From the NCBI GenBank assembly GCA_964472565.1, contig CAYYNB010000097.1, positions 1-21,877 of the forward strand: a stretch of 21,877 nucleotides of DNA. Direction: 5' to 3'. Position 1 is the stretch's first letter, and every line of letters starts with the position of its first letter. Positions 7,286 through 15,198 of the stretch are shown here, piece after piece. The stretch is from DATAMF01 sp964472565 (GTDB lineage: Bacteria; Chloroflexota; Anaerolineae; Aggregatilineales; Aggregatilineaceae). Both the position numbers and the translations under genes were made by a program. The notes under the pieces were generated by a model that ran no database searches, was not told the origin of the DNA, and saw nothing but the letters and a program-made list of their open reading frames with translations.

Positions 7286-7930
7286 TTATTCAACCAATCT
7301 ATAACGCAGCGCCAGAACCGCCGCCTGGGTCCGGTCCGCTACACCAAGTTTGCTAAAAATCGCGCTGACATAATTCCGCACCGTGCCATCAGACAGGTGC
7401 AGCGTCTGGGCGATTTCAGTATTCGAAACACCGCGCGCGATCAGTTGCAGAATTTCGCGTTCGCGCTCGCTTAAATCTTTGCCAAAGGTAGTCGAAGCGT
7501 GGCCGATGCTGTCCTGCGCGATATACCCAAACAGCTTCCCCGCCACGCCCGGATCAACGTGCGTCTTTCCGGCTACCGTGTCCTTAATCGCCGGGATCAG
7601 CTTGTTACGCGGCGTATCCTTCAGCATATACCCCGCCGCCCCACTCCGGATCGCGTCGAAAACCCATTCATCCGCGTCATACGTCGTCAGCACCAGCACG
7701 CGCGTCTGCGGGAGCTGCTCGCGGATCAATTGAGTCGCCTGGATGCCATTCATCACCGGCATTTTTAAATCCATCAGCACGAGGTCCGGTCCTGTTTTGT
7801 GCGCCAGCTCCACCGCTTGCGCGCCATCCTGCGCCAGCCCGACCACTTCGATCTCCGGGTCAGTGCTCAGAATCGCTTCCAGCCCGTCACACACAATCGC
7901 CTGATCGTCACAGATCAATACCCGAATCAT
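7286..7930 (-). CDS. NarL/LuxR-family response regulator
   Basis: This 214-residue two-component regulator has a receiver domain at 1-120 with acidic pocket Asp8/Asp9, phospho-acceptor Asp54 (LVLMDLKMP), Thr82 and Lys104 (YMLKD). A linker leads to a LuxR-type helix-turn-helix at about 153-210 (LSEREREILQLIARGVSN, TEIAQTLHLSDGTVRNYVS). All key residues are present. The start codon lies 2 nt after the stop of the histidine kinase gene, so the pair is translationally coupled and surely a cognate system. By context it probably regulates the divergent ABC exporter operon (9354-13210) and perhaps its own promoter; candidate inverted repeats lie at 9204-9284. Confidence 0.96.
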   Translation of the reverse strand: MIRVLICDDQAIVCDGLEAILSTDPEIEVVGLAQDGAQAVELAHKTGPDLVLMDLKMPVMNGIQATQLIREQLPQTRVLVLTTYDADEWVFDAIRSGAAGYMLKDTPRNKLIPAIKDTVAGKTHVDPGVAGKLFGYIAQDSIGHASTTFGKDLSEREREILQLIARGVSNTEIAQTLHLSDGTVRNYVSAIFSKLGVADRTQAAVLALRYRLVE

Positions 7931-7932
7931 GG

Positions 7933-9159
7933 TTATTCCCCTATTTCAACTGCTAAAACCACTATCGTCCCCTGCCCCGGCTGGCTTTCCACGTTCAGCC
8001 GCCCCCCGATCATGTCCGCCCGTTCTCGCATCCCTTGAATCCCAAACCGCGCCGCCGACAGTTGTTCCGGCGCAAACCCCAGCCCATCATCCGAAATGGT
8101 CAGCGTCAGGTGTGGACTCTGGCGGATCAGTTGGACCGTCAAATGCGCGGCATTCGCATGATTCACCACGTTCGCCAACGCCTCCTGGGCAATCCGGTAG
8201 ACGCACTGCTCCACATCAGGACTCAACCCGCCCAGCCATTTGTCGATATGCAAATCGAGCGCCACCCCGGATCGGGCCGCCGTTGACTCGACCAGTTGTT
8301 TCAGCGCCAACCCCAACCCCAAATCTTCCAGCGGGGTCGCGCGCAAATTTTGCAGCACGCGCCGCGTTTCGGTGAGGCCGGATCGCGTGGTTTCAATCGA
8401 ACGTTGCAGCCGGACCTGTGCCTGTTCCGGCTTGACTTTCCACAGCGCATCTACCGCCTCAAGCTGCACCGCCAGCGCGCTGAGGGTATGCGCCAGCGTA
8501 TCGTGTAATTCGCGTGCCAGCCGATTCCGTTCGCGGGTCACCGCCAGTTGTTCGAGGGTCGCCGCGTGATGCGCAAGTTGGGCATTTGCCAGTTTCAGGT
8601 CATCGCGCTGTTTTCGCTGCGCGGTCATCAACCGCGCGACCAGCCACCCCACCACCATAAACGTGACCATTCGAGCGACAATCGATCCTGTAACCAGCGG
8701 CGATTCAAATTCACCGGCATAGTCAGTCCGATGGATCACCACCACGTTTAACACCGTGATCCCGGTGCTGAACACCAGCACATGCCAAAACCGGTACTGC
8801 CAGCCAATCAGCACGGCAGGCAGCAGCAGGACAATCATGCTCCCCCAGATTTGCAGAGCCAGGAATGATTCAGCAGGCAGTTGACGGATGCCGGCAACGT
8901 CCAGCGTCTCCCACAGCACCCAAAACGGGCCAACCCCCGCATAGATCAGCGCCAGCGGCAAAATGATCCGTTCATATTTACTGCGCACCAGCGGCACCAG
9001 CAGCAGCACCATGAGGATCAGCGGGTCCAACAGGTCCGCCAGCCGGAAATTACCATCCGGCGCAGCAAAACGGGCCACCGCAAAAATGACCGAAAAAAAC
9101 AAACGCAGCCCGGTGAACAACCGGAACACCGAAAATAGCCCAGGTTCAATTGCTCTCAT
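7933..9159 (-). CDS. NarL-type sensor histidine kinase (HisKA_3/HATPase_c)
   Basis: This 408-residue membrane kinase has about six hydrophobic segments in residues 8-178, with no large extracellular loop. A coiled linker (182-210) and the DHp helix with phospho-accepting His219 (RELHDTLAHTLSALAVQL) follow. The HATPase domain has an N-box (QEALANVVNHANA, 325-337), DDGLGF (357-362) and GIQGMRERA (373-381). The HisKA_3-type dimerisation motif pairs with NarL regulators such as the adjacent gene. Kinases with membrane-buried sensor regions beside FtsX-type ABC exporters often sense envelope stress or antimicrobial peptides; that role here is inference. A weak -10 (TATATT, 9191-9196) lies upstream on the minus strand. 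Confidence 0.95.
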   Translation of the reverse strand: MRAIEPGLFSVFRLFTGLRLFFSVIFAVARFAAPDGNFRLADLLDPLILMVLLLVPLVRSKYERIILPLALIYAGVGPFWVLWETLDVAGIRQLPAESFLALQIWGSMIVLLLPAVLIGWQYRFWHVLVFSTGITVLNVVVIHRTDYAGEFESPLVTGSIVARMVTFMVVGWLVARLMTAQRKQRDDLKLANAQLAHHAATLEQLAVTRERNRLARELHDTLAHTLSALAVQLEAVDALWKVKPEQAQVRLQRSIETTRSGLTETRRVLQNLRATPLEDLGLGLALKQLVESTAARSGVALDLHIDKWLGGLSPDVEQCVYRIAQEALANVVNHANAAHLTVQLIRQSPHLTLTISDDGLGFAPEQLSAARFGIQGMRERADMIGGRLNVESQPGQGTIVVLAVEIGE

Positions 9160-9203
9160 GCTTCGATCTTACCCGTTCTCGCGCCCCTTTAATATAGTCC
9201 GCT

Positions 9204-9284
9204 GTCACCTGACCATATGACACGGGTCATGAGTTTGTGATCTGATTAATGACACGCCGCCCACTGGATCATGACGCGGGTGAC
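9204..9284. promoter_or_regulatory. Inverted-repeat cluster in the kinase/ABC divergent region, candidate operators
   Basis: Three related sites lie between the divergent kinase and ABC genes: GTCA-CC-TGAC at 9204-9213, the perfect inverted repeat ATGAC-ACGG-GTCAT at 9217-9230, and the imperfect copy ATGAC-GCGG-GTGAC at 9271-9284. A half-site ATGACACG lies at 9249-9256. Repeated sites sharing the ATGACrCGGGT core, placed between a two-component operon and an exporter operon, fit binding sites for the response regulator. No strong plus-strand -35/-10 was found before 9354, which is common for activator-dependent promoters. Confidence 0.45.
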
Positions 9285-9353
9285 TGCGTAAACCCGTGCT
9301 TTTGGACTACAGTCAAAGATATGTGTTCACAACAACCAGCCAAAGGAATAGCT

Positions 9354-10058
9354 ATGAGCGGTCCTTTCGTTACAACCCAGGGCCTCGTGAAACATTACAA
9401 AACGCCGACCGGGGCGCTTGAGGTGCTGCGGGGAGTTAATGTCGAAATCCATCCAGGCGATTTCGTTGCCATCGTCGGGCCTTCCGGCGTGGGCAAAACC
9501 ACCTTTTTGAATATGATCACAGGCGTTGATACGCCCACCAGCGGCACAGTCGTCGTGGGTGATCAATCGCTGACCACCACCCCCTCCGCGAAACTAACGA
9601 AGTGGCGTGCGCGCCATGTGGGCATTGTCTTTCAGTTTTTCCAGCTCCTGCCCACGATTTCGGTGGTCGAAAATGTCATGTTCCCCATGGATTACGCCAA
9701 TGTTCACCAGCCTCGTGAGCGGCGTGATTATGCCCTCAGCCTGCTGGCTCGCCTGGGCATCGAAGATCAGGCCAACAAACGCCCCGATATGCTCTCTGGC
9801 GGCCAGCAGCAGCGCGCCGCCATCGCCCGCGCCCTCGCCAACAACCCGCCCCTGATCATTGGCGACGAACCGACTGCCAACCTGGACCGCATGAGCACCG
9901 AAAACGTCTTTAACGTTTTTCAGGACCTCGCCAACCAGGGTTCCGCCGTCATCATCACCACCTATGACCGCGACATCGTTGCCAACATCCCGGTAGTTTA
10001 CGAGCTTGAAGACGGCCTGCTGCGCGAAGTCAAAAACGGCAGACGGTTACTGGTTTAA
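9354..10058 (+). CDS. ABC exporter ATPase (MacB/LolD-like), H-loop His replaced by Tyr
   Basis: This 234-residue ATPase starts at the ATG at 9354 (AAAGGA about 6 nt upstream); an in-frame ATG at 9249 is upstream of any good ribosome site. Walker A is GPSGVGKT (42-49), Q-loop Gln94 sits in VFQFFQLLP, the signature is LSGGQ (147-151), and Walker B is LIIGDE (167-172) with catalytic Glu172. The H-loop position, normally His in VTHD, reads TTYD, so Tyr204 replaces it. The second ATPase of the operon keeps His. The first gene of an ATPase-permease-ATPase operon, it would pair with the permease at 10075-12489 on the inner face of the membrane. The Tyr substitution suggests a degenerate, weakly hydrolysing subunit. 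Confidence 0.93.
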   Translation: MSGPFVTTQGLVKHYKTPTGALEVLRGVNVEIHPGDFVAIVGPSGVGKTTFLNMITGVDTPTSGTVVVGDQSLTTTPSAKLTKWRARHVGIVFQFFQLLPTISVVENVMFPMDYANVHQPRERRDYALSLLARLGIEDQANKRPDMLSGGQQQRAAIARALANNPPLIIGDEPTANLDRMSTENVFNVFQDLANQGSAVIITTYDRDIVANIPVVYELEDGLLREVKNGRRLLV

Positions 10059-10074
10059 TCAGACGAGGACACTC

Positions 10075-12489
10075 ATGAATCGATCAACGTGGCGTAAAAT
10101 CTGGGGCGACCTGTGGACTCGCAAGGGCCGCACCCTGTTAGTTTCCATCAGCATTTTTATCGGTGTGGCGGGTGTCGTCACCCTGATCACGGCGGGCGAT
10201 CTGCTGGTCAAGCAGTTGCAGGAAGATGTTAAGGCCGACAATCTGCCCATGACGCAGATTTACATGATGATCCCACCCGATAAAGGCGACGTAGAGTTAG
10301 ATAATCAGGCCTATCTCGACGATCTGCAAACCACCTTCCCGGCCATCACCGCCGTTGAAGGCGCGGCCAACAATCCGTTTTATTGGAAGTTTACGGACGA
10401 AAACCGCTTCCACGAAGCCCGGCTGTTCTCCTATACCACCCCCTTAACCGACAAAACCCTGGAACCGATGCGGCTGGTCAAGGGTGACTATCCGCAGGCG
10501 GGCCACAACCAGATCGCGGTGGAGCAGCGCATGGCGGAAGACTTCGACCTCGAAGTTGGCGATCAGATCGATCTCCGCATGCTGGGCCTGGATGAATTCC
10601 CCACCCAAACCTGGACAATTTCCGCGATTGTCTTCCACGCCTACAATGACGCCAGCAAGTTGGCCATGTACGTGCCATTTGAGGACACCACCGCGATCTC
10701 CGGCATCCCCGGCTTTAATATTTTGAGCATCCGGTTCACCGACTTTCCAACCGCCAAAGCCTCACAGCAGGCAGTCCAGGCGCATCTCAACGAAACAACT
10801 CCGTATGCCGCCGTTTTTGTGATATCTCAGGACCCGGCCAAGAATCAGGTCATTGAAAGCACCGAAGACTTCCGCACCATTTTGTCCGTACTGGCGATTG
10901 TCGCCATGCTGGTCTGCGGCTTCCTCGTGCTGAACGTGATCAGCAATCTGGTCAGCGAACAGCGGCGGCAGATCGGCGTGATGAAATCGCTGGGAACCAC
11001 CCGCGTCGAAACCTTCCTGATCTACGGCGGCATCGCGGCCTCCTATGGCCTCATCGGCATGATTCCCGGTGTGCTGGTCGGCATCCCGCTCGGCTATGAA
11101 ATGGCGATGATTGTGGGCGATTTTGCCAACACGCTCATCGACTCCTTTGCCGTGTCACCCATTGCGATTATTTTAGGGGCCTCGCTCGGTCTGGCTGTTC
11201 CAATTATTTCAGCCTTTGTTCCCGTCTACTTCGGGACGCGCGTCTCCATCCTGGAAGCCATGACCGATCTGGGCATCGGCGGCAGCTACCGGATCGGCTT
11301 CCTCAGCCGCATCGTAAAATCGCTGCCCGTCCCGCTCAACATCAAACAGTCGCTCAACAACCTGTTGCAGAAAAAAGCGCGGCTGGTCCTCACCGTCATC
11401 ACCCTGACTCTGGCCCTCACTGCGTTTATGGGAGTCTCGGCGGTTTTCGTGCGCATCAATGAGGTCTTACAGGATATTCTCGACCAGTTCGAGTTCCAGG
11501 CCGTTTTCCAGACCACCCAAAGCCAGCCCCTGGAAACAATCGAACCGCTCATCATGAATAATGTGGACGGCGTGAAGGAAGTTTATCCCGGTTCGGCGTC
11601 CATCGTGCAGTTGCAGGGCTACGTTTCGCCGCAAAATGAATCCAATCAGGTAATCGTGGATGGCGTGGTCACGGATCGCGGTTTTGAAGAAGGTGACTTT
11701 ACGAAGGGGCGCGGCTGGCTGGACGATCCCGAACGAGACGGTGTGGTGCTGACCAACGACATCACCAACCAGATTCATAAAACCGTCGGTGATACCATCA
11801 CCCTCACCGCCAACGGCGTGGATCAGACCTTTGAGATCATCGGCATCATGAACTACCCCTTCCCCATCGCCTTCATGCGTTGGCAGGACTTAGCCGAGTT
11901 CACCGGCTTTACGCTGGACGGACAGCCGGTCCCCAACGCGTTCTATGTGCTGGCCGAGCAGTCCGATCCCACCGCCCGCGACATGGACAAGCTGATCGAA
12001 CGCATCAACGATACGTTAGTTGAGAAGGGGATCACCGCCTCGTTCACCAACATGGTCGAAATCTCCGACATGGCCTCCGACGCCATTCTGAGCATCGGCA
12101 TTGTGCTCAACGTCGCCTCTGCCATCATGGCTGCGGTGGGAGCCATCGGCCTGATCACCACGCTCTCGATTGCCGTCTTTGAACGCCAGAAGGAAATCGG
12201 CGTGATGCGCTCCGTCGGGGCCAAATCGCCCACCATCATCATGCAGTTCCTGGTCGAAGGCATCCTCGTCGGTGTGCTGGCCTGGCTTCTCGCCGCGCCG
12301 CTCAGTGTGGGGTTGGCCTGGTTTCTGACCAACATTTTGCCCTTTGGCGATTTTATCGAGTTTGCCTACCCGCCTGTTCTGCTTCCCATCGGTTTTGTCG
12401 GCATCCTGATCATCGCCACCATTTCGAGCGTCTGGCCGTCCGTGTCCGCCGCCCGCAAAACCGTATCGAACATTCTGCGTTACCAGTAA
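10075..12489 (+). CDS. ABC exporter permease with two FtsX domains
   Basis: This 804-residue membrane protein starts at the ATG at 10075 (GAGG 6 nt upstream), 16 nt after the first ATPase. A first membrane helix (about 20-45) is followed by an extracytoplasmic MacB-like periplasmic-core region, then an FtsX domain with three helices containing the hallmark EQRRQIGVMKSLG. A second membrane helix (TLTLALTAFMGVSAVFV), a second extracellular region and a C-terminal FtsX domain follow, with ERQKEIGVMRSVGA and a final helix before SVWPSVSAARKTV. This 2x4-helix layout matches long-chain permeases that move lipoproteins, peptides or drugs outward. The substrate is unknown. Such a permease contains both transmembrane halves, so two ATPases, here two different gene products, would be needed. 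Confidence 0.93.
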   Translation: MNRSTWRKIWGDLWTRKGRTLLVSISIFIGVAGVVTLITAGDLLVKQLQEDVKADNLPMTQIYMMIPPDKGDVELDNQAYLDDLQTTFPAITAVEGAANNPFYWKFTDENRFHEARLFSYTTPLTDKTLEPMRLVKGDYPQAGHNQIAVEQRMAEDFDLEVGDQIDLRMLGLDEFPTQTWTISAIVFHAYNDASKLAMYVPFEDTTAISGIPGFNILSIRFTDFPTAKASQQAVQAHLNETTPYAAVFVISQDPAKNQVIESTEDFRTILSVLAIVAMLVCGFLVLNVISNLVSEQRRQIGVMKSLGTTRVETFLIYGGIAASYGLIGMIPGVLVGIPLGYEMAMIVGDFANTLIDSFAVSPIAIILGASLGLAVPIISAFVPVYFGTRVSILEAMTDLGIGGSYRIGFLSRIVKSLPVPLNIKQSLNNLLQKKARLVLTVITLTLALTAFMGVSAVFVRINEVLQDILDQFEFQAVFQTTQSQPLETIEPLIMNNVDGVKEVYPGSASIVQLQGYVSPQNESNQVIVDGVVTDRGFEEGDFTKGRGWLDDPERDGVVLTNDITNQIHKTVGDTITLTANGVDQTFEIIGIMNYPFPIAFMRWQDLAEFTGFTLDGQPVPNAFYVLAEQSDPTARDMDKLIERINDTLVEKGITASFTNMVEISDMASDAILSIGIVLNVASAIMAAVGAIGLITTLSIAVFERQKEIGVMRSVGAKSPTIIMQFLVEGILVGVLAWLLAAPLSVGLAWFLTNILPFGDFIEFAYPPVLLPIGFVGILIIATISSVWPSVSAARKTVSNILRYQ

Positions 12490-12502
12490 AAGGATGACCG
12501 CG

Positions 12503-13210
12503 ATGGATAATCTGATCTCGCTGCAACAGGTTCAAAAAATATACAAGATCAAAGGCGGACTCGTTCACGCGCTGCGCGGTGTCGATTTCGAGGTCAAGTC
12601 CGGTGAGTTTGTCGCCCTGGTTGGACCCTCCGGCAGCGGTAAAAGTACGCTCATCAACATGATCACCGGCATTGACCGCCCCACCAAAGGCGAAGTGTAT
12701 ATCGGCGGCGAACGCCTCACCCATATGGGTGAAGATAAAGTCGCAGGCTGGCGCGGCAAAAATGTCGGCGTGGTCTTCCAGTTTTTCCAGCTTCTGCCGT
12801 CCCTGACCGTCATGGAAAACGTCATCATGCCCATGACCTACGCCGGAACCTTCAAGGGCAAACGCCCCCAGCGTGCGATGGAACTGCTCGATCTGGTTGA
12901 TCTGGCCGAAATTGCCGACAAATACCCCAGCCAGATTTCCGGCGGCCAGCAGCAGCGCGCCGCCATCGCCCGCGCCCTTGCCAACGATCCGCCGCTGCTG
13001 GTTGGCGACGAACCCACCGGCAACCTCGATCTGGTGTCGGCAGGGCTGATGTTCAGCCTGTTCGAAGATTTAGTGGCCCAGGGCAAAACAATTGTGATGG
13101 TCACGCACGATAAAGACCTCGCCGGGAAAGTCCCGCGCGTTCAGGAAGTGCGTGATGGCCGCTTGCTCAGCGCTTCCGAAGTCGATCAGCGCCTCATGGC
13201 CCGCAAATAA
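12503..13210 (+). CDS. ABC exporter ATPase (MacB/LolD-like), consensus motifs
   Basis: This 235-residue ATPase starts at the ATG at 12503 with AGGA 8 nt upstream; an ATG at 12494 is the alternative but has no room for a ribosome site. Walker A GPSGSGKS (41-48), Q-loop in VFQFFQLLP, signature ISGGQ (145-149), Walker B LLVGDE (165-170) and H-loop His202 (MVTHD) are all intact. It is strongly similar to the first ATPase but keeps the catalytic His. It is the last gene of the operon, 13 nt after the permease, and is followed by a strong terminator. It is probably the active half of an asymmetric ATPase pair. Confidence 0.95.
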   Translation: MDNLISLQQVQKIYKIKGGLVHALRGVDFEVKSGEFVALVGPSGSGKSTLINMITGIDRPTKGEVYIGGERLTHMGEDKVAGWRGKNVGVVFQFFQLLPSLTVMENVIMPMTYAGTFKGKRPQRAMELLDLVDLAEIADKYPSQISGGQQQRAAIARALANDPPLLVGDEPTGNLDLVSAGLMFSLFEDLVAQGKTIVMVTHDKDLAGKVPRVQEVRDGRLLSASEVDQRLMARK

Positions 13211-13221
13211 ACAACCCACGC

Positions 13222-13263
13222 CCTGCACCGTTGAATTGTTAGCCTCAGCGGTGCAGGTTTTTT
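13222..13263 (+). terminator. Intrinsic terminator of the ABC exporter operon
   Basis: A perfect 9-bp stem CCTGCACCG (13222-13230) / CGGTGCAGG (13249-13257) is followed by TTTTTT (13258-13263). It starts 12 nt after the last ATPase stop and isolates the operon from the capsid promoter 90 bp further on. Confidence 0.92.
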
Positions 13264-13291
13264 CCGGTTATTTTCCCCCACTAGTCTTCCA

Positions 13292-13343
13292 AGTTAACCA
13301 TCCGAGTTAACCATCGAAGTTAGCCATCCAAGTTAGTATGTGA
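13292..13343 (+). repeat. 13-bp tandem repeat array, copy 2 (3 units plus a diverged fourth)
   Basis: The units are AGTTAACCATCCG (13292-13304), AGTTAACCATCGA (13305-13317), AGTTAGCCATCCA (13318-13330) and a diverged AGTTAGTATGTGA (13331-13343). The array ends 6 bp before the -35 box of the capsid promoter. The layout matches copies 1 and 3. Confidence 0.85.
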
Positions 13344-13349
13344 ATGGTG

Positions 13350-13377
13350 ATGACAAATCGAACATCTGTGCTATCCT
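13350..13377 (+). promoter_or_regulatory. Capsid-gene promoter with LexA/Cheo-like box, copy 2
   Basis: The -35 box is ATGACA (13350-13355), the spacer is 16 bp, and the -10 box is TATCCT (13372-13377) preceded by TGC. GAACATCTGTGC lies in the spacer. Compared with copies 1 and 3 the spacer is one base shorter, which would break any reading frame through the element, so the element is regulatory and not coding. The predicted transcript start is near 13384, only about 29 nt before the capsid fusion ATG at 13413. Confidence 0.6.
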
Positions 13378-13412
13378 GGGTATTAGTGCTGGTTATGCTT
13401 CCAGGAGGAGTT

Positions 13413-15188
13413 ATGGCAGTGAACGCGATTCGTGCCCCCGTTCAGGCGGTCAAGGCGCTCACCGAATCGGGCCGCGTCGGAGGATATCTCGTCGTCTGGG
13501 GTGATCCCTCTCTGCCCGATTTGCAGGGCGAATATTTTACCCCCGCAACTGATCTGGGTCTGGACTGGTACCCCCGCCGTCCGGTCCTTTACCATCATGG
13601 CCTCGATGGGTCGCTCGGCCCGGTCATGATCGGCCATATCGAAGTGATGCAGCCCGACACCACCGGCGTCTGGGTCGAAGCCCAGCTTAATCTGCACCAG
13701 CAGTGGGGCCGCGCCGTGTTTGATCTGGTGCAGCAGCAGGCCCTCGGCTGGAGCAGCGGCAGCCTCCCCCATCTGGTCGATGTGGCACCCGATGGACAGA
13801 TTCGCCGCTGGCCGATCGTCGAAGGCAGTCTCACGCCCACCCCCGCCGAGCCGCGTTACACCGACGCGGTAGCGGTCAAAGCCGCTTTTCGTGTTTTAGG
13901 TTTATCCATTGATCGGATTGAAACTGAAGGAGACACCATGGATCATCTGACCGAAGGCATCAAGCGCCTGCCCGCCGCCCAGGCCGCGCCCCGCCCCACT
14001 ATCGAAGTGCGCACCAAGTATGACGAACTCTCCGCGATTGACATGGCTTTCATGCACACCTGGCTCAGCCGCACCGGGCAGTGGTCGCCCTCCACCGCCT
14101 TTATGCGCGAACTGGCCTCCAAAGCCTATACCGCTGTGGATCGCGGCGAGTTGGATGCCGGGGCGCTGCGGGCTTTGCCCATCAAATCCAACGAACTGAT
14201 GCACACCGATCACACCGGCTACGGCTCCGAATGGGTGCCCGACATCTGGTCGAGCGAACTGTGGCGCAAAGCCCGCGCCGAAAACGTGATTCTTCCCTTA
14301 TTCAGAGTTATAGAAATGCCGTCGAACCCATTCGAACTGCCGATTTCCGGCACCGATCCGGTAGTTTATTACGTCCCCGAAACGCAGGATGAGGACGATC
14401 TGACGCTCGCCGCCAGCACCAACCCGATCCCGGACAGTCCGGTAGGCAGCGGCAAAGTCACCCTGACCGCCAAAAAGCTGGCGCTGCGCGTCGGGTTCTC
14501 CTCCGAACTCGTGGAAGATTCCGCCATCCCGCTGATCGCCCTCTACCGTGAGCAGGCGCTTCGCGTCATGGCCGACGCCATCGATCACGTGCTGCTCAAC
14601 GGCGACACCGAAACTGGCGCAACCGGCAACATCAACACCGACAACGCCGCGCCCGGTGCCACCGCCAAATATCTGGCCTTCGATGGACTGCGCAAGTTGG
14701 GATTGGTGACGAATACCGCCAACAAGAAGGATGCCGCAGGAACGCCCACCGTCGCCCTGCTGCGCGATGCCCGCTTTTTGATGGACCCGCGTTATTCCCT
14801 GCGCCCCGTAGACTGCGCCTATATTGTCGATGGCAGCACTTACGCCAAGCTGTTGAGTGAAACCAATGTCGCTACGGTGGATAAATTTGGTCCGCACGCC
14901 ACCGTGCTGACCGGGGAAATTGCGAAAGTGGATGGGGTGCCGGTTCTGGTTTCCGCCGAAATGCCTTTAACCCAGGCCGACGGCAAAGCCGATACCTCCG
15001 GCAACACCAAAGGACAGGCCGTCTGTGTCTACCGTCCCGGCTGGATTGTCGGCTACCGCCGCCGGGTCGCTGCCACGATGGACTACCTGCCCTACTACGA
15101 CGCCTATCAGATGGTGGCTACCGTGCGTCTGGCCTTCGCCCGCTTCGATACCGAAGTCGCCAGCACGCTCTATAACATCACCGTCTAA
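13413..15188 (+). CDS. HK97-type prohead protease fused to major capsid protein
   Basis: This 591-residue fusion starts at the ATG at 13413, with AGGAGG (13403-13408) 4 nt upstream. Residues 1 to about 165 resemble the phage prohead protease family (peptidase S78): GYLVVWGDPSLPDLQGEYF, the His motif VLYHHGLDGS (His61/62), the Ser motif LGWSSGSLPH (Ser114/115) and the terminal VEGSLTPTPAEP strand. After a short linker, residues 176-591 are an HK97-fold major capsid protein, with an N-terminal helical delta-like region and the core from about PIKSNELMHTDHTGYGSEWVPDIW to DAYQMVATVRLAFARFDTEV. In phages these are usually two adjacent genes; here they share one frame. An internal ribosome site at the junction may release free capsid protein. 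A start at 13344 would add a hydrophobic leader but lies upstream of the predicted transcript start. No portal or terminase precedes it. Confidence 0.92.
   Translation: MAVNAIRAPVQAVKALTESGRVGGYLVVWGDPSLPDLQGEYFTPATDLGLDWYPRRPVLYHHGLDGSLGPVMIGHIEVMQPDTTGVWVEAQLNLHQQWGRAVFDLVQQQALGWSSGSLPHLVDVAPDGQIRRWPIVEGSLTPTPAEPRYTDAVAVKAAFRVLGLSIDRIETEGDTMDHLTEGIKRLPAAQAAPRPTIEVRTKYDELSAIDMAFMHTWLSRTGQWSPSTAFMRELASKAYTAVDRGELDAGALRALPIKSNELMHTDHTGYGSEWVPDIWSSELWRKARAENVILPLFRVIEMPSNPFELPISGTDPVVYYVPETQDEDDLTLAASTNPIPDSPVGSGKVTLTAKKLALRVGFSSELVEDSAIPLIALYREQALRVMADAIDHVLLNGDTETGATGNINTDNAAPGATAKYLAFDGLRKLGLVTNTANKKDAAGTPTVALLRDARFLMDPRYSLRPVDCAYIVDGSTYAKLLSETNVATVDKFGPHATVLTGEIAKVDGVPVLVSAEMPLTQADGKADTSGNTKGQAVCVYRPGWIVGYRRRVAATMDYLPYYDAYQMVATVRLAFARFDTEVASTLYNITV
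13927..13940 (+). promoter_or_regulatory. Internal ribosome-binding site and ATG at the protease/capsid junction
   Basis: AAGGAG (13927-13932), a 5-nt spacer ACACC and an in-frame ATG (13938-13940, residue 176) sit exactly between the protease and capsid domains. Translation from here would give a 416-residue stand-alone capsid protein. The spacing and sequence are as good as those of true gene starts in this window. Confidence 0.6.
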
Positions 15189-15198
15189 GCGTATGGAA

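Noticed and set aside
13344..13412. Signal-peptide-like leader on the capsid fusion (start at 13344)
   Set aside because: The leader is encoded by the promoter itself, upstream of the predicted transcript start. The ATG at 13413 has a consensus AGGAGG, and capsid proteins are not exported.
14298..14897. Minus-strand open frame inside the capsid gene (199 codons)
   Set aside because: It is antisense to the well-conserved HK97 capsid core, with a Gly/Val-rich composition typical of shadow frames.
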